This document shows positions 16,686 to 24,830 of a stretch of DNA of 64,000 bases, piece after piece (the first letter of the stretch is position 1; the number at the start of each line of letters is the position of its first letter). Location: contig OMZP01000028.1 of assembly GCA_900315585.1 (NCBI GenBank), forward strand, positions 1 to 64,000, read 5' to 3'. Under the pieces are notes generated by a model that was given only the letters and a program-made list of their open reading frames with translations, was not told the DNA's origin and made no database searches. Made by a program: the position numbers and the translations under genes. The stretch comes from an uncultured Eubacteriales bacterium. Lineage in GTDB: Bacteria > Bacillota > Clostridia > Christensenellales > Aristaeellaceae.

Positions 16686-17504
16686 ATGAAAGCTTTCTAT
16701 GAGACCCGCGAGGGGACGATCTTCGTCGGCGAAATGACGCGCTATCCCTTTCCGCTGCACGTCCACGAGATGCTGGAGATCGCCTACGTGATGCAGGGCG
16801 AATGCGTGATGCAGATCGACGGGGAACGCTACCTGCTCAAGCCCGGCGACATGGCGCTGAACTTCCCGCTGGTGCCCCACAGCTTCGAGCAGCTGAGCCC
16901 GGATGTCAAGGGCTTCGCCGCCTTCTTCCTGGCGGACAGCATCTCCGAGTTCTCCAACACCTTCCACACCATGCTGCCGGTGAAGCCGGTGCTGCGGGCC
17001 AGCGAGGTGCCCCAGGACGCGCTCTACGCCATCGACAAGCTGATGGAACACCCCGGCTACGAATACTTCCCCACCCGCCTGGGCTATCTGCACGTGCTGC
17101 TGGCCCACATACTGGAGGCGATGGAGTTCCGCTCCGCGGAGCAGATGAACGAAAAGGGTCTGGCGGACCGGGTGGTCAAGTATATCTTTGACCACGCCTG
17201 CGAGAACATCACCCTCTCCACCACCGCCCACGGCCTGGGCATCAGCGAAAGCCACCTGTCCCACCTGTTCTCCCAGCAGTTCCACATCAATTTCCGCCGG
17301 TTCGTCAACGCCATCCGCATCGACAAGGCGGAGGCCCTGATGCGCGACCCCGCCATGACCCTCACCGCCATCTGCTACGCCTGCGGCTATGAAAACATGC
17401 GCACCTTCCGCCGCGCATTTGTGCGCGAGACCGGGCTGCTGCCCACGGCGTATCTGCAAAAAATGAGAGGTGAGGGCATCGTCGGTGCAAAAATTGATGC
17501 GTAA
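16686..17504 (+). CDS. AraC-family transcriptional regulator (cupin plus AraC HTH)
   Basis: A 272-residue regulator. The N-terminal half is a cupin-like sensor (FPLHVHEMLEIAYVMQGECVMQI and LLKPGDMALNFPLVPHSFE). The C-terminal 100 residues are the two-helix-turn-helix AraC domain (LSTTAHGLGISESHLSHLFSQQ and ICYACGYENMRTFRRAFVRETG). GGAGGTGA precedes the ATG at five bases. It is divergent from the epimerase operon and precedes the sugar-binding protein gene, so it is the likely activator of mannan-oligosaccharide use. The inducer is unknown. Confidence 0.92.
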   Translation: MKAFYETREGTIFVGEMTRYPFPLHVHEMLEIAYVMQGECVMQIDGERYLLKPGDMALNFPLVPHSFEQLSPDVKGFAAFFLADSISEFSNTFHTMLPVKPVLRASEVPQDALYAIDKLMEHPGYEYFPTRLGYLHVLLAHILEAMEFRSAEQMNEKGLADRVVKYIFDHACENITLSTTAHGLGISESHLSHLFSQQFHINFRRFVNAIRIDKAEALMRDPAMTLTAICYACGYENMRTFRRAFVRETGLLPTAYLQKMRGEGIVGAKIDA

Positions 17505-17620
17505 AACGGACAAATTTAGCCATTATCGTTAAGGGAAATGCCGCTTAACCGTTAACTAAACCCCTTTATGTAACCTTGGCGTCACATTTATTTTTGAGCA
17601 GAAAACAATTAATGAGAGGC

Positions 17621-17666
17621 AAATCAACAATCGCTGAGCAAAAAATGCGCAAGTGATTGTTGATTT
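17621..17666. promoter_or_regulatory. 12-bp inverted repeat overlapping the -35 of the sugar-binding protein gene
   Basis: AAATCAACAATC (17621-17632) and GATTGTTGATTT (17655-17666) are exact complements separated by 22 bases. The right arm covers the -35 hexamer TTGATT. The geometry fits an operator, or a looped pair of half-sites, for a regulator of the transport genes. The symmetric form is more usual for LacI-type than AraC-type proteins, and no LacI gene is nearby. Confidence 0.65.
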
Positions 17667-17688
17667 GCTGTTATTGTGCTGTTATAAT
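17660..17688 (+). promoter_or_regulatory. Promoter of the sugar ABC-transporter genes
   Basis: TTGATT, 17-base spacer, TATAAT. The start codon of the binding-protein gene is about 50 bases downstream. The -35 lies inside the 12-bp palindrome arm. Confidence 0.8.
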
Positions 17689-17740
17689 AATAACCACGGA
17701 GCACAATCTGCTCAGAATTTTTCTAAGGGAGGACAAACCA

Positions 17741-19435
17741 ATGAGGAAACTGCTGGCCGTACTGCTTACGTTGGCGCTGCTGGGCACCCTGATGGTTTCT
17801 TTCGCCGCGGCGGAAGAGCTGGAGCCCATCACCCTGACCGTCTTCCGCGGCGATCCCGGCGATCAGCCCTACGAGGACAACAAGATCTACAAGAAGATTG
17901 AAGAGGAATTCGGCGTGAAGTTCGAGTTCGAGTTCCTGGCGGGCGACCTGGACGAGACCCTGGGCCTGAAGCTGCAGGACCTGGACGATCTGCCGGACCT
18001 GTTCGACGGCGGCAACAGCGCCGAGACCCTGATCGACGCCGGCGCGCTGGTCAACCTGCTGGACTACGTCAATCCTGAGGATACCCCGAACCTGTGGGCC
18101 CACATCGAGCCCCAGAAGAACCGCATCATCACCAAGGACGAAGTCACCGGCGAGGATGTCATGTACATCATCCCCAACTACGGCCTCGGTGAGGGCGAGC
18201 AGATCGTCAACAGCGTCGGCGGCCCCGCCTTCTTCATCCAGAAGCAGGTTCTGGCCTGGGCCGGCTATCCTGAGATTCACACCCTGGACGAGTACTTCGA
18301 CCTGATCGAGAAGTTCATCGCCGAGAATCCCACCAACGCCGACGGCACCCCCTACATCGGCTTCGACATCCTGTGCGAAGGCTGGCGGCACTTCTGCCTG
18401 ATCAACCCCGTGCAGCACCTGATGGGCCGCCCCAACGACGGCGAGGTTCTGGTGGACGTGACCAAGGACGACTTCCCCACCGAGACCTTCATCAACCAGC
18501 CCTATGCCAAGGCCTACTACAAGAAGCTGAACGAGGAGTTCAAGAAGGGCATCATCAGCCAGGACACCTTCGTCATGAGCTATGACCAGTACATCGCGCA
18601 GCTGTCCAGCGGCATCGTTCTGGGCATGTTCGACCAGGCTTGGGACTTTGGCGACGCCACCAACGCCCTGCTGACCGACAAGAAGTATGAGAACACCTAC
18701 GTGGCCCTGGGCCTGGTCTACGACGAGGACGACGTGGCGGCCGAGGATATGCCCGAAGGCTGGACCATCGAGGAGCATTACGTGAACGGCTCCCTGCCGA
18801 ACCTGGACCGCGGCTTCGGCATCTCCGTTTCCTGCAAGTGCCCCGAGCGCATCGTGGCCATGTGGGAGCGCATGCTGGACTACGACTGGCAGATGCTCTT
18901 CAACTGGGGCGTCGAGGGCGAGGACTACTCCGTTGAGGATGGCCGCCTGACCATGACCGCCGAGCAGTACGCCAACACCCAGGACATCGAGTGGCAGCGT
19001 CACAACAAGGCCCGCGCGTTCTTCGAGAGCAGCCCCAAGCGTCAGGGCTACATCATGGAAGGCGAGTTCGCCGGCCAGTGCTGGGAGCCCGGCAACCAGG
19101 ACGAGATCGTGTTCGGCCTGATGAACGACTATGACAAGGACTTCCTGAGCCACTACGGCTACTCCAAGTTCGGCGACTTCGTGAATCCGCCCATCGAGCT
19201 GGCGCCCTACGGCGAAGCCTGGCAGATCGACAAGGCCGACATCCAGAAGGACTATGACGACTATCTGAGGATTCAGGACGAGCAGCTGCCCGGCATCATC
19301 ATGGCCAGCGACGACGAGTTCGACGCCAAGTGGGATACCTTCGTGAATGACATCACGCCCAGCGCCGACATCTATGCGAACTTCATGCACGAGCAGATCC
19401 TGAAGCTGGTTGCCGCCTACTACGGCGAGGAATAA
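17741..19435 (+). CDS. Oligosaccharide ABC transporter substrate-binding protein
   Basis: Extracellular sugar receptor of the large (about 550 residue) family 1 binding proteins that pair with LplB/YtcP-like permeases. The 564-residue protein has a signal peptide (MRKLLAVLLTLALLGTLMVSFAAAEE) without a lipobox cysteine, then TLTVFRGDPGDQPYEDNKIYK and many acidic and aromatic residues suited to sugar binding. AAGGGAGGACAAACC precedes the ATG; an earlier in-frame start lacks a ribosome-binding site. A terminator-like hairpin follows, so the receptor is probably made in excess over the permeases. The likely ligand is a manno-oligosaccharide, inferred from the neighbours. Confidence 0.9.
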   Translation: MRKLLAVLLTLALLGTLMVSFAAAEELEPITLTVFRGDPGDQPYEDNKIYKKIEEEFGVKFEFEFLAGDLDETLGLKLQDLDDLPDLFDGGNSAETLIDAGALVNLLDYVNPEDTPNLWAHIEPQKNRIITKDEVTGEDVMYIIPNYGLGEGEQIVNSVGGPAFFIQKQVLAWAGYPEIHTLDEYFDLIEKFIAENPTNADGTPYIGFDILCEGWRHFCLINPVQHLMGRPNDGEVLVDVTKDDFPTETFINQPYAKAYYKKLNEEFKKGIISQDTFVMSYDQYIAQLSSGIVLGMFDQAWDFGDATNALLTDKKYENTYVALGLVYDEDDVAAEDMPEGWTIEEHYVNGSLPNLDRGFGISVSCKCPERIVAMWERMLDYDWQMLFNWGVEGEDYSVEDGRLTMTAEQYANTQDIEWQRHNKARAFFESSPKRQGYIMEGEFAGQCWEPGNQDEIVFGLMNDYDKDFLSHYGYSKFGDFVNPPIELAPYGEAWQIDKADIQKDYDDYLRIQDEQLPGIIMASDDEFDAKWDTFVNDITPSADIYANFMHEQILKLVAAYYGEE

Positions 19436-19454
19436 GCTGATTCATCACTCACCG

Positions 19455-19490
19455 CCGGGGGAGAGAGTTTCCTCTCTCCCCTCGGTTTTT
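19455..19490 (+). terminator. Intra-operon terminator after the sugar-binding protein gene
   Basis: GGGGGAGAGAG and CTCTCTCCCC form a long stem with a TTTC loop, followed by CGGTTTTT. Partial read-through into the permease genes would give a receptor excess, as in many ABC importers. Confidence 0.8.
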
Positions 19491-19499
19491 CAAATTGTG

Positions 19500-19640
19500 G
19501 GCTGGGGACCTTCGACAACCCCTCCGGCACTTCGTGCCACCTCCCCTTACACAGGGGAGGCAAGGCTGCCGCGCGGATTCAAGCCTCCCTTGTGTAAAGG
19601 GAGGCGGCCTGCGAAGCAGGTCGGAGGGATTGTGGCAACT
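19500..19640. repeat. Palindromic repeat (family C) inside the transporter operon
   Basis: Begins ACAACCCCTCCGGCACTTCG and ends with CGGAGGGATTGT; the inner facing arms are CCCCTTACACAGGGGAGG and CCTCCCTTGTGTAAAGGGAGG. It is the same family as the copies near 15.1, 34.44 and 37.2 kb. It lies between the terminator hairpin and the first permease gene. Confidence 0.75.
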
Positions 19641-19700
19641 CCTCCCCCAACCCAGAATTTGGAAAACCGACCAAAAATACACTTTACCGGGGGGATTGTC

Positions 19701-20660
19701 ATGACCTATGATTCCAGGGGTACCGCGCGGTACCACAGTCCGAAGAAAAAGAGTTTCTTCCAGAGGCTGTGCAGTCAATGGCAGCTGGCACTGATGTCCG
19801 TGCCGATTTTCCTGTATGTGCTGCTGTTCAACTACGCGCCCATGTGGGGCTGGATCAACGCCTTCAAGGACTATGGCAACCGCAAGCTGGTCGCGCGCGG
19901 CATCACGCCCTTCAACGGCCTGGACAACTTCAAGTGGCTGTTCAGCCGTCCGGACTTCTTCGTCGCCATCCGCAACACGCTGGCCATGAGCATCATCAAC
20001 CTGGTGTTCGGCACGGTGTCCGCGGTGCTGCTGGCCGTGCTGCTGAACGAGGTGCGGCAGAAGATGTTCAAGAAGACGGTGCAGACCGTCACCTACCTGC
20101 CCCACTTCCTGTCCATGGTCATCGTCGTGGCCATGGCCCAGAACATCTTCGCCTCCAACGGCCCCATCAACGACCTGCTGCTGGGCCTGGGCATCGTCAA
20201 GCAGCCCGTGTTCTGGCTGGGCGAGGGCAAGCACTTCTGGTGGCTGGTGGGCATCATCAACGTCTGGAAGGAAGTCGGCTGGGGCACCATCATCTACATC
20301 TCCGCCATGACCGCCATCGACCCGGCCCTCTATGAGGCCGCGGCCATCGACGGCGCGGGCCGCTTCCAGAAGATATTGCACGTCACCCTGCCGGGCATCA
20401 AGAGCACCTTCGTGATCCTGCTGATCATGAACATCGGCCACCTGATGGAGGCGGGCTTCGAGATCCAGTACCTGCTGGGCAACGGCCTGGTGGCGAACTA
20501 CTCCCGCACCATCGACATCTTCGTGCTGGAGTACGGCACCCAGAACATGGACTTCGGCGTGGCCACCGCCGCCGGTATCTTCAAGAGCGTGGTCGCCATC
20601 ATACTGCTCGTCGGCGCGAACTTCATCTCGAAGCGCCTCGGCGAAGAGACGCTGGTCTAA
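19701..20660 (+). CDS. Sugar ABC transporter permease (LplB-like)
   Basis: A 319-residue membrane protein with about six hydrophobic segments. The N-terminus is basic and cytoplasmic (PKKKSFFQRLCSQWQLALMSVP), followed by LYVLLFNYAPMWGWINAFKDY. The EAA permease motif is near residues 210-230 (EAAAIDGAGRFQKILHVTLPG). These features are typical of the carbohydrate-uptake permeases that work with large binding proteins. The ATG has GGGGGGA upstream. It pairs with the next permease to form the channel. No ATPase gene is in the cluster, so a shared MsmX-type ATPase encoded elsewhere is expected. Confidence 0.9.
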   Translation: MTYDSRGTARYHSPKKKSFFQRLCSQWQLALMSVPIFLYVLLFNYAPMWGWINAFKDYGNRKLVARGITPFNGLDNFKWLFSRPDFFVAIRNTLAMSIINLVFGTVSAVLLAVLLNEVRQKMFKKTVQTVTYLPHFLSMVIVVAMAQNIFASNGPINDLLLGLGIVKQPVFWLGEGKHFWWLVGIINVWKEVGWGTIIYISAMTAIDPALYEAAAIDGAGRFQKILHVTLPGIKSTFVILLIMNIGHLMEAGFEIQYLLGNGLVANYSRTIDIFVLEYGTQNMDFGVATAAGIFKSVVAIILLVGANFISKRLGEETLV

Positions 20661-20678
20661 GAAAGGAGGGCGACTGAA

Positions 20679-21602
20679 ATGACTACCACCAATTATCAGA
20701 ACATCAAGGTTCGCAAGCACTATGACGTCGTCTTCCCGATCGTCAACACCATCATACTGATCCTGCTGATGTTCGTGACCCTGTATCCGGTCATCAACAC
20801 CGTGGCCTACTCCCTCAACGACGGCACCGACGCCCTGAAGGGCGGCATCAGCCTGTGGCCCCGGGTGTTTTCCACCCAGAGCTACCAGGCCATCCTGTCC
20901 GACCCCGCCGTGTACCAGGCCGCCTGGATCTCAGCCAGCAAGACCATCATCATCACCCTGCTGAACCTGTTCTGGACCAGCATGCTGGCCTACACGCTGA
21001 CCCGCAAGGAATACGTGCTGCGCAAGGTCATCACCACGATGCTGGTGCTGACGATGTACGTGAACGCCGGCCTGATCCCCAACTACCTGCTGATCACCAA
21101 GGTGCTGCACCTGAACAAGAGCTACTGGGTGTACATCATCCCCACAATGTTCTCCTGCTTCAACATGATCGTGCTGCGCACCTACATCGCGGGCCTGCCC
21201 GAGGCGCTGGTGGAATCCGCGCGCATCGACGGCGCGGGCGACATCCGCATCTTCTGGCAGATCATCTTCCCGCTGTGCAAGCCGGTTCTGGCGACGGTGG
21301 CCCTGTTCGTGGCCGTGGGCAGCTGGAACAGCTGGTTCGACACCCACCTGTACAACGCCAGCAAGACGGAGCTGCACAGCTTGCAGTACCTGCTGAAGAT
21401 GAAGCTGGCCACCACCCAGGCCAGCGCCAACGCCGCCAAGGCCTCCGTCGACGCCCTGGCGAACTCCGCAAGCAGCAAGACCACGCCCGTGACCATCCGC
21501 TGCGCCATCACGGTCATCAGCACGGTGCCGATCCTCGTGGTCTATCCCTTCCTGCAGAAGTACTTCGTCACCGGCATGGTGCTGGGCAGCGTGAAGGGCT
21601 GA
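20679..21602 (+). CDS. Sugar ABC transporter permease (YtcP-like)
   Basis: A 307-residue partner permease with about six transmembrane segments and the EAA motif ESARIDGAGDIRIFWQIIFPLCKPV near residue 185. It ends with FLQKYFVTGMVLGSVKG, the usual C-terminus of CUT1 permeases of this type. A polar stretch near 250-272 rich in Ala and Ser (TQASANAAKASVDALANS) fills a loop. AAAGGAGGG precedes the ATG. It lies 18 bases after the first permease and is co-transcribed with it. Confidence 0.9.
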   Translation: MTTTNYQNIKVRKHYDVVFPIVNTIILILLMFVTLYPVINTVAYSLNDGTDALKGGISLWPRVFSTQSYQAILSDPAVYQAAWISASKTIIITLLNLFWTSMLAYTLTRKEYVLRKVITTMLVLTMYVNAGLIPNYLLITKVLHLNKSYWVYIIPTMFSCFNMIVLRTYIAGLPEALVESARIDGAGDIRIFWQIIFPLCKPVLATVALFVAVGSWNSWFDTHLYNASKTELHSLQYLLKMKLATTQASANAAKASVDALANSASSKTTPVTIRCAITVISTVPILVVYPFLQKYFVTGMVLGSVKG

Positions 21603-21650
21603 TCGACTGACCGTTCCCAAACGACGACTCACTCAACCGGAGGTGAGCCT

Positions 21651-22559
21651 ATGGATAACAAAGCGCCCGCAGAGGCCATGTCCCGGAGCCGCTTTCCCGA
21701 CGGTTTCAGGATCCTCAAGGGCAACCAGGAATACGTGACCTACATCGAGCATTCCTCCCTTCGGGTGTGGTATTCCGAGACGCCCTCCCACTATGAGAGC
21801 CACTTCCATTCGGCGGTGGAGATCATCCTGCCCATCAGCGGCGAGGTGATCTATACGGTGGCGGACAGCACCTACCGGGTGCAGTCCAACGAGGTGCTGA
21901 TCATTCCGCCCAACACGGTGCACAGCCTGTTCATGCACGAGGGCAGCTCCCGCTACCTGCTGCTGTTCGAGCCGGACCACATCTTCGGCATGCGGGATAT
22001 GCAGCTGATCGAGGGCCTGCTGAAGACGCCCATCTACCTGACGGGGCAGTCGGAATCCCAGGAGAGCATCCGGAACCTGCTGATGCAGGTGGTGAGCTGC
22101 TACGAGCGGCGGGAATTCCTGTGGAACTCCCTGTGCTACGCGGCGCTGCTGCAGATGTACGCCCGACTGGGCCAGTTCAACATGACCCGGGAGATGAGCC
22201 GCTTCGACGAGAAGAGCCAGCGCATCGACCCGGAGATCGTGGACAGCGCGCGGCTGTACATCGACCAGAACTACATGCGGGACATCACCCTCACCGACGT
22301 GAGCAACTTCACCGGCTTCTCCAAGTGCTACTTCTCCCGCGTGTTCAAGCAGCAGCTGGGCCTGTCCTTCTCGGAATACCTGCGGGGCAAGCGCATCAGC
22401 ATGGCCGAGGAGCTGCTGATCCACTCCCGCCAGCCCATCCAGGAGATCGCCCTGAGCGCCGGGTTCGGCAGCGTCGCCACCTTCAACCGGGTGTTCCGCG
22501 ACGCCAAGAACTGCACGCCCTCGCGATTCCGGGAGATCTACGGGGACATCATCAAGTAA
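21651..22559 (+). CDS. AraC-family transcriptional regulator, second copy
   Basis: A 302-residue regulator with an N-terminal cupin sensor (ETPSHYESHFHSAVEIILPISGEVIYTV and VLIIPPNTVHSLFMHEG) and a C-terminal AraC DNA-binding domain (ITLTDVSNFTGFSKCYFSRVFKQQLG and IALSAGFGSVATFNRVFRDAKNC). CGGAGGTGAGCCT precedes the ATG, 48 bases after the permease gene, so it is probably in the same transcript. It may respond to a related sugar or fine-tune the locus. The target is unknown. Confidence 0.9.
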   Translation: MDNKAPAEAMSRSRFPDGFRILKGNQEYVTYIEHSSLRVWYSETPSHYESHFHSAVEIILPISGEVIYTVADSTYRVQSNEVLIIPPNTVHSLFMHEGSSRYLLLFEPDHIFGMRDMQLIEGLLKTPIYLTGQSESQESIRNLLMQVVSCYERREFLWNSLCYAALLQMYARLGQFNMTREMSRFDEKSQRIDPEIVDSARLYIDQNYMRDITLTDVSNFTGFSKCYFSRVFKQQLGLSFSEYLRGKRISMAEELLIHSRQPIQEIALSAGFGSVATFNRVFRDAKNCTPSRFREIYGDIIK

Positions 22560-22574
22560 TATCCGCCAAAACGG

Positions 22575-22612
22575 CCAATCGCCGGGAGCACAAGGCTCCC
22601 GGCGATTGGTTT
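22575..22612 (+). terminator. Terminator after the second AraC gene
   Basis: A perfect 15-bp stem, CCAATCGCCGGGAGC with its complement, around an ACAAG loop, followed by TTTATA. It closes the sugar-transport transcription unit. Confidence 0.85.
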
Positions 22613-22613
22613 A

Positions 22614-22766
22614 TACTAAATTCCTTCTAAAACATGTACAAATGCGGAGTGGATTTTTCGTTCTGGGAAAGCTGAGCGGAGGGAGGCGATGCAGCGCATC
22701 GTTGACCGAAGCGAAGCACAGCCAGGGCGGAAAAGACGCACGCAGATGTGCATGGATTAGATGGAA
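22614..22766. repeat. Dispersed repeat family E, truncated copy
   Basis: Begins TACTAAATTCCTTCTAAAAC and shares about 150 bases with the complete copy at 22879-23066, including the GCGATGCAGCGCATCG hairpin. The right terminal repeat is missing; a family B module (22767-22835) abuts it. Confidence 0.85.
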
Positions 22767-22878
22767 CGCTTTGCTCAGGATGACAACGAGTCGTAACCCC
22801 TGTCATCCTGAGCGAAGCGAAGGTTCTGTACATTTTGCCGGCTAACTGCATTGAGAAGAGGACTTGCAAGTCACCTCA

Positions 22879-23066
22879 TACTAAATTCCTTCTAAAACAT
22901 GTACGAATGCGGAGTGGATTTTTTGTTCTGGCAAAGCTGAGCGGAGGGAGGCGATGCAGCGCATCGTTGACCGAAGCGAAGCACAGCCAGGGCGGAAAAG
23001 ACGCCGAAGCACAGCCAGGGCGGAAAAGACGCACGCAGATGTGCATGGATTAGATGGAATTTAGTA
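22879..23066. repeat. Dispersed repeat family E, complete element with terminal inverted repeats
   Basis: This 188-bp element starts with TACTAAATTCC and ends with the exact complement GGAATTTAGTA. It is flanked on both sides by TCA. It contains an inner hairpin GCGATGC/GCATCGT and a directly repeated GAAGCACAGCCAGGGCGG segment. It has no coding capacity. Other copies are at 22614, about 34552 and about 63867. The structure is that of a miniature inverted-repeat transposable element. Confidence 0.8.
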
Positions 23067-23103
23067 TCAGCTCAATCCCCAATTTCCCGTGAAGAACCTT
23101 TGT

Positions 23104-23772
23104 TCATTCGAGTATCCAGCAGATCCCCTTCGCCATCCGTCCCACCGGGTCGTTGAAGTGCCCGCCGGGGTTCAGCTCGAAGCGCGTCAGGATGCCCATG
23201 CCTTCAAACCGTGCTGCCATCTGCCGCGTGGCGTCCTCCACGGTGCGCATCTGCGCGTTTTTCGCCCTGGACTCCCTGTCCCCCACCGAAAAGTAAGCGC
23301 GCTCGGGCAGCCTTGCAAGGGCGTTTCCGGCGGCATATTCCGAGAAACCCGGATACCACAGCGAACCGGAGGCACTGGCCACGCGGGCGAAGGCGTCCGT
23401 CCGGTACAGGGCGTAGACCGCGAACAGCCCCGCCAGGGAATAGCCCGCCAGGCCCGTCCAGCGGGGCTCCCCGGGCAGCTTCGCCAGGATCGCGGGCAAT
23501 ACCTGTCCCGTCAGCGTTTGCAGCCAACCGTCCGCCTGCCCGGAGAACGCCTGTCCCTTGAACACCCCCGGCGCGGGCCAGGGCGTCAGCTCCGCGTCCC
23601 AGTCCAGCCCGCCGACGGCTGCCAGGGAGAAGTCCGCCTGGGTCAGCGCCTTCACCGCGGCCCATACGGCCTCTCCCTCGCCGTCCTCGCCGTTCAGCAC
23701 CACCAGCGGTGCCCCGGCCCCCTCGGACGGGAACATCTCGACGGGCTTCCCCGCAATCATCAGCTTCTCCAT
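23104..23772 (-). CDS. Alpha/beta-hydrolase esterase (enterochelin-esterase/EstD-like)
   Basis: A 222-residue soluble hydrolase. The nucleophile elbow is GYSLAG near residue 108. SGSLWYPGFSEY follows, and GGHFNDP near 205 carries the likely catalytic histidine. This pattern fits putative esterases related to enterochelin esterase. The substrate is unknown. The start with GGAGGAG six bases upstream is preferred over an ATG six codons earlier. It follows rpsI after a terminator, so it is either separate or only partly co-transcribed. Confidence 0.8.
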   Translation of the reverse strand: MEKLMIAGKPVEMFPSEGAGAPLVVLNGEDGEGEAVWAAVKALTQADFSLAAVGGLDWDAELTPWPAPGVFKGQAFSGQADGWLQTLTGQVLPAILAKLPGEPRWTGLAGYSLAGLFAVYALYRTDAFARVASASGSLWYPGFSEYAAGNALARLPERAYFSVGDRESRAKNAQMRTVEDATRQMAARFEGMGILTRFELNPGGHFNDPVGRMAKGICWILE

Positions 23773-23793
23773 ATTCTCCTCCAAAAACACAAA

Positions 23794-23817
23794 CCCCGGT
23801 GCCGCGAGGCATCGGGG
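23794..23817 (-). terminator. Terminator of the rplM-rpsI operon
   Basis: CCCCGATGCC and GGCACCGGGG pair across a TCGC loop (one wobble pair), followed on the minus strand by TTTGTGTTTTT. It lies 13 bases after the rpsI stop. Confidence 0.85.
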
Positions 23818-23830
23818 TAAAAGCTCTCTC

Positions 23831-24223
23831 TTATCTCTTGGAGAACTGGGGCGCGCGACGGGCCGCCTTCAGGCCGTACTTCTTGCGCTCCTTCATGCGC
23901 GGGTCGCGGGTCAGGTAGCCGGCCTTCTTGATGGCGGGCTTCAGATCGGCGTCCGCCTTCACCAGCGCGCGGGCGATGCCGTGACGGATCGCGCCGGCCT
24001 GACCGGTGAAGCCGCCGCCCTTGCAGTTGACGACGACATCCCACTTGCCGAGGGTCTCGGTGAGCACCAGGGGCTGACGGACCACGGTCTTCAGGGTCTC
24101 ATAGCCGAAGTACTCCTCCAGGTTGCGCTTGTTGATGGTGATGTTGCCCTCACCGGGGATCAGACGAACGCGGGCGATCGCCTTTTTCCTTCTGCCAACA
24201 GCATGGAAACAAACATTACTCAT
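23831..24223 (-). CDS. rpsI: 30S ribosomal protein S9 (uS9)
   Basis: Small-subunit ribosomal protein whose basic C-terminal tail reaches the P-site tRNA. The 130 residues include the family signature [51 protein letters not shown] and the conserved end RRAPQFSKR. Its length is typical. GGGAGGAGGACGAAAGA precedes the ATG, 19 bases after rplM, the usual rplM-rpsI pair. Confidence 0.98.
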   Translation of the reverse strand: MSNVCFHAVGRRKKAIARVRLIPGEGNITINKRNLEEYFGYETLKTVVRQPLVLTETLGKWDVVVNCKGGGFTGQAGAIRHGIARALVKADADLKPAIKKAGYLTRDPRMKERKKYGLKAARRAPQFSKR

Positions 24224-24242
24224 TCTTTCGTCCTCCTCCCTA

Positions 24243-24671
24243 TTACAGCTTCAGCTCTTCGGGCTTCTGGGCCTGCTGGTTGTGCTCGGGACCTGCGTAC
24301 ACGAACAGCTTCTTCGCCATCGCGTAGCCCAGGGGGCCCTTGGGCAGCATGCGGCGCACCGCCTCGCGGAACGCGAACTCGCTCTTGTTGGCCATCAGCT
24401 TGCGATAGCTGATCTCCTTCAGTCCGCCCGGATAGCCGGTATGATAGCGATAAACCTTGTTGTCCAGCTTCTTGCCGGTCAACACCAGCTTATCGGCATT
24501 CACGACGATGATATAGTCGCCACAATCACAGTGGGGCGTGAAGGTGGGCTTGTGCTTGCCGCGCAGCATGGAGGCGACCTGAGAGGCCAGGCGGCCGAAC
24601 ACCATGCCCTCGGCGTCGATGACGTACCACTTACGCTCGACGTTCTGGGGATTCGCCATATAAGTACTCAC
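24243..24671 (-). CDS. rplM: 50S ribosomal protein L13 (uL13)
   Basis: Large-subunit protein required early in 50S assembly. The 142 residues show [47 protein letters not shown] and [18 protein letters not shown], all typical of L13. The start is GTG with GGAGGG nine bases upstream. A downstream in-frame ATG (fifth codon) lacks a ribosome-binding site at proper spacing. It is transcribed from a strong promoter through a 150-base leader. Confidence 0.97.
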   Translation of the reverse strand: MSTYMANPQNVERKWYVIDAEGMVFGRLASQVASMLRGKHKPTFTPHCDCGDYIIVVNADKLVLTGKKLDNKVYRYHTGYPGGLKEISYRKLMANKSEFAFREAVRRMLPKGPLGYAMAKKLFVYAGPEHNQQAQKPEELKL

Positions 24672-24824
24672 GTGTAAATTCCCTCCAATTTCGATCGCCG
24701 GAGGCTGCTCCGGCTGCGAACCCATGCGGATTCGCCGCTTTTGAGATCAATGCTTTTGCGCCAGGTGTGGTCAGTACCTTCGCAATCATGCCATTGCTCA
24801 GGGGCTGGTGAGCGTATTGACACA
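24672..24824 (-). ncRNA. Structured leader of rplM-rpsI, candidate L13 leader
   Basis: About 150 transcribed bases separate the promoter from the GTG start. They contain GCCGGAG/CTCCGGC pairing close to the ribosome-binding site and GCGGCGAATCCGC, forming compact hairpins. Many Firmicutes have an autoregulatory L13 leader RNA at this place. Assignment to that family is inferred from position and structure, not from a covariance search. Confidence 0.5.
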
Positions 24825-24830
24825 AGTTGT

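Noticed and set aside
22614..23066. Insertion sequence with transposase
   Set aside because: The elements have terminal inverted repeats but are under 200 bp and contain no transposase frame. They are called non-autonomous repeats instead.
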